From Anoplolepis gracilipes (Eukaryota; Arthropoda; Insecta; Hymenoptera; Formicidae), in NCBI RefSeq assembly GCF_047496725.1, contig NC_132975.1:5684001-5748000 (forward strand): a stretch of 64,000 nt of DNA. Direction: 5' to 3'. The notes under the pieces were generated by a model, which did not search any database, had not been told where the DNA came from, and worked only from the letters and a program-made list of their open reading frames with translations. The stretch's first letter is position 1. Every line of letters begins with the position of its first letter. The position numbers and the translations under genes are program-made. Shown here in pieces: positions 60,501 through 64,000 of this stretch.

Positions 60501-63500
60501 CACTGAGCTATTGTCACGAGCCGGAAGTACATATTCTGTATTTTTGCATCGAGGATATTTCAATAAAGGAAAAAAAAAGGAGCAAACTGTTGGCACGACA
60601 ACGATCGGGAATAATATAATGTTAACAGCCACTAAATTCTAAACTTTGCCATGCGGCCTACGTGTGTACGGTCGCTGTTACTCGGTTAATGACCTAGGTC
60701 GAGTTATCCGTTAAATTATTCCCCGCCCTTTCTCGTTGTAGTCGGTTCGCGTGTGGGATTATTGTGACCGTTGCTTTGCTTAGAAAATGCTTCGACCTCG
60801 GTATTTCGAGCATTTCTTTTTTTTTTTTTGCAAAGATGTAACTTTGATATACTTTCCTCGATGTCGCAGCAACGGAAAGGAAAATCTGTTATAAATGCGG
60901 CTATAGATAGCTAATTCGTGCCGATATATCGTGGTACAGCGTGTTTTTTTTTAACGTTTGGAATAAGTTCATGCGTTATAAATTGCCGCGCGAGTTAATA
61001 GCGCAGTTTCTCTCTTGGTGATGTCGTGGTCTGCGTTCTATGTTTAGCGACTTCTTTCACGCTCCCTAAGGGGCCCCGGAAGCCCTTAAAGCATCCTTAC
61101 CTAGACAGCAAGTGAAGTGAGTACAAGTACACTTGCGTGTAGTTACTGGGAACGGGTTTCTCAGTTTGAACCACCAAGAAAACCGCAGAGATCGTTGAAA
61201 CATTTATGTTAAAGCCTATCCGTGAAAAGCCGCAACTTTAGACGTACCATTTGCGGTAAAAAAATAAAATGTGTTTGTTGGTGTATTTAAAGAACTTTAT
61301 TATTTAATTATATCGGCGATAAAAGTGAAAATAATAAAGTTGTCCCGAATTTTTAATCTTGTACTCTTTATCATTATCATTTCTCATCATCACTGAGTTT
61401 TAATTATTTTATCGTAATTATATATAATAACTAAATGTTTCTTATATTTGTATTTAACTACACAAAAAATCAAACAGATTTCAATAAGTTAATTCATACG
61501 TTTTAGACTTGCACATAAAAAAATTATATTTTATATTTCAATATGGATTGTTCAGTATGTTATTCACAAATTAAAATCTGAAAAATTATGTATATGCACA
61601 TAATTTTTTTACGTATACCTTTATTTATACGAGCAATTAAAGCGGAACGCAGCCTATATATGCGAGAAATTTCCACGTTTCAAATTTCATTTTCATTTTC
61701 GAGAATGCATTTTTATGATCGTTATGTTTGTTAAATAATTGAACGTTCAAAGTTATATTTCTGACATGACTACTGCATTATTCTATAATAAGGAATTGCA
61801 TTTTTATGCGCTGAGGTAAAAATATATTGTACTTACTATCTAATCGTAATAAGTTATCAGTTGTGTTACATAATTGACGTACAATTGACCTTCTTAAAGC
61901 ACTTTAGTATGCACGCAACTTTAAGTGACATTTATTCGTCTCGAACAAGCCTTCCGTAATCGCGAAGAAATATCTAAAGTGCATTTGTCACACGATAGAA
62001 GCTTTGAACCAAAAACTTTGCTAGACGTTATTTATAGTTACTTGTTGACAGTTAATTGTAAGCTTGTCGAATAAAAAGACTCACGAGACATTTTATTCGC
62101 GTACAATTTATCGACTACTTTCAATTTCTGTGAGTCGACTGAGAGTGCTCTGTTTTTCTGCAAACGCAGGTTTTCACTTAATTTATACCCTTTAAGGAAA
62201 AGTATGTCGATTCACATAGCACACACTGTAAATGGAAACTACCCTTTTCTTACGGTTGCTTATATAGAAAGTAAACGAAATCGAAAAAGCTTTCGAGATT
62301 AACAGACTAATCTTCTTGATTATATTATGTGATTTATTTTTGATAGTAATTGTATTATATGTAATATTATTTCATTGATATTTTAAAAATATTTTAAGAA
62401 ATAAAAGTGCAATAATTTATTACAAACATACGTACAATAGCTACAATTTTTTCCTCAACGCTTACTTATTTTTCTACATGAGAATTCTTGAAAGAAAGTG
62501 AGAGACCATTGAAAGAAAGAGAGTAGGAGAAGCGGACGCGGAAAGGGATATCTCAACATGAAGAACTAACGGTCTACTGAATTATTTAAGACTTCCCGGA
62601 GTAGTCGGCGTGAAACAGAAAATTCCCTGCATTCGCAATACATACTAGCATGTATTCGTGTGAATACATTCGTCAGCCTCTACGTACTAATGAAAGAATT
62701 AAATATAGATGTATTTTCTTTTTATTGTATATGAGCTTATCGCAAATTTCTAATCTTGCATAGCTCGCGAAATTTTTCCGAATTACTTCATAAATAATAT
62801 ATTTTATCTTAATTAAATATAATAAAGTATAATAAGGTAGATAATAATTAATATTATTAATGAGATACATTCTATATTTAAATATCACGTAATAATCTAG
62901 ATATATTTTACACAGGTTTTTTTTATTTTTTAGTTTTAACAGTCTTGTTATTTATTGGGTGATTCAATGATACACGAAAATCAAATCGCAAAATTTGAGA
63001 GAATTATTCCTTCTCTACCTTCCTCGATTTCGTATAAATAATTTTGATTCAGAAAACTTTCCAATACATTTAAACGTGTAGAGGAGAGTAGAGCAAGGAT
63101 TACACATTTTATTTGAATATGTTTTTCTGCAGCGTATACATTGCATGAATACAGTAGAGGTTTATTTAAACGATCTCTGTTGACCATTCAAAAAAGTATT
63201 GTACCGACAAGCCGATGTGACATGTCAGTTTTCCCATAGTTGATCCGCACTTGTATTCAACAAAAATAAAGTTGACATGAACGATTTTTCGTTTTAATAA
63301 CTATAGAATACGATTTTAAATAAATTATACGATATGATTGGTTAATAATTACTGCGACACAAACTTTATTCGCATCTCTAATTTCTGCTTGAAAAAAGAT
63401 CTGCAAACAAATCGCTCTCGTAATAAACAAAGCGAGATTTTTAAGATTAAATTGACGCAACTCTACGTCACTTCCCTCTGTTAAATTTTCTCTAAAATTT

Positions 63501-64000
63501 TATATCAGCTGTATTTTCTAACCGAATAATATTAACTTCCGCATTCATGCTATTTGCAAATTTTAGGTAAATAATATTAAAATTATTACACTCTTAAAAC
63601 TTTCCTGAGATTTTGTTGTGACAAAAAAATACATAATTTATAGAACAAAATATAGATTAATAAGAATGTTTCACATTTTATTTTTACACAAGTATTAAAG
63701 CGCGTGCGCTTTTACTCTTTTAAGCGTTTTAATGTTTAAAACTTTAAAATATTGCGTTTATTCAAATTAATACTTGATCGTAGATGATATTAAGATAAAT
63801 TTTCAAAACAAAGATCTATTATAGATAATATCGATATTAAAGGAAATAATCCTCTTGCTATTTTGAGCATGTATTTACGATAGAAAAATTACGAAAATTG
63901 TTTTTATTATTATCGTATAAATGACACTCATTATTAGCAAAAAACGATGGAAAATGTCGCATATAAGCGCAAGAGCAGCAAGGAACTGACTATCGATTTA

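Larger units (their letters stand above)
47639..64000. other. Long AT-rich noncoding stretch with repeats
   Basis: No confident gene was found. It holds microsatellites, a tandem duplication near 50.4-50.8 kb, a direct duplication at 53.4 and 54.0 kb, a short CAGGGT-ended repeat at 52.4-52.8 kb and a dispersed repeat copy at 55.85 kb. GC-richer patches occur near 56.58-56.77, 57.2-57.4, 59.8-59.97, 60.25-60.43 and 60.65-61.2 kb. The last ones contain a possible two-exon minus-strand Cys-rich frame described in the findings. The stretch may be intron of the plus-strand gene starting at 38,483. Confidence 0.5.

Noticed and set aside
1..64000. CRISPR array, bacterial operon or prophage signals
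   Set aside because: No regularly spaced repeats or prokaryotic gene layout; introns and CpG islands show a eukaryotic nuclear sequence.

Overview
The window looks like nuclear DNA from an insect, most likely a hymenopteran and quite possibly an ant. Genes have introns with GT-AG boundaries. The background is very AT-rich and broken by sharp CpG-rich islands at promoters, and introns are long. Two housekeeping genes have clearly insect/animal protein sequences. Species identity is an inference; no name can be read from the sequence itself.

Layout. About 1-11,050 is gene-poor and AT-rich, with several dinucleotide microsatellites; it is probably intron of the next gene. At 11,056-12,527 (minus) lies a long first coding exon rich in Gln, Thr and Asn. 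It ends inside the start of a methyl-CpG-binding (MBD5/6, Drosophila six-banded type) domain. Its presumed promoter is the large CpG island at 12.5-14.95 kb, which carries trinucleotide and heptanucleotide arrays. At 16,998-18,468 (minus) is a complete four-exon type-I DnaJ (DNAJA1/Droj2-like) gene of 399 codons, with a candidate 5' UTR exon near 20.35-20.58 kb. At 21,251-22,125 (plus) is the ribosomal protein S24 gene, with a start-codon-only first exon, a second possible first exon and an alternative last exon near 23.94 kb. At 24,298-25,615 (minus) are the last two exons of a Ser/Thr-rich, heptad-repeat protein whose 5' end was not found. At 29,934-33,382 (plus) is a complete 973-residue C2H2 zinc-finger protein in two coding exons. 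A short inverted-repeat element (MITE) sits at 35.4-35.8 kb, next to a CpG island that is probably the promoter of a plus-strand gene. Only the first coding exon of that gene (38,483-38,689) is visible.

From 38.7 kb to the end no further exon of that gene could be identified, so its intron 1 may exceed 25 kb. This stretch holds a broken Mutator-type transposase inside a roughly 2.5 kb element at 45.1-47.6 kb, several local duplications, an unclassified dispersed repeat and many AT/GT/GA microsatellites. One weakly supported two-exon Cys-rich reading frame is seen on the minus strand near 60.2-61.2 kb.

The genes look like ordinary unlinked nuclear neighbours; I see no operon-like or functional cluster, no CRISPR, no rRNA and no convincing tRNA. 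No clearly new biological system was found. The items most worth a second look are the 21-bp/7-residue repeat protein, the alternative ends of RpS24, the decayed transposon with TTAA ends, the MITE and the possible Cys-rich gene.
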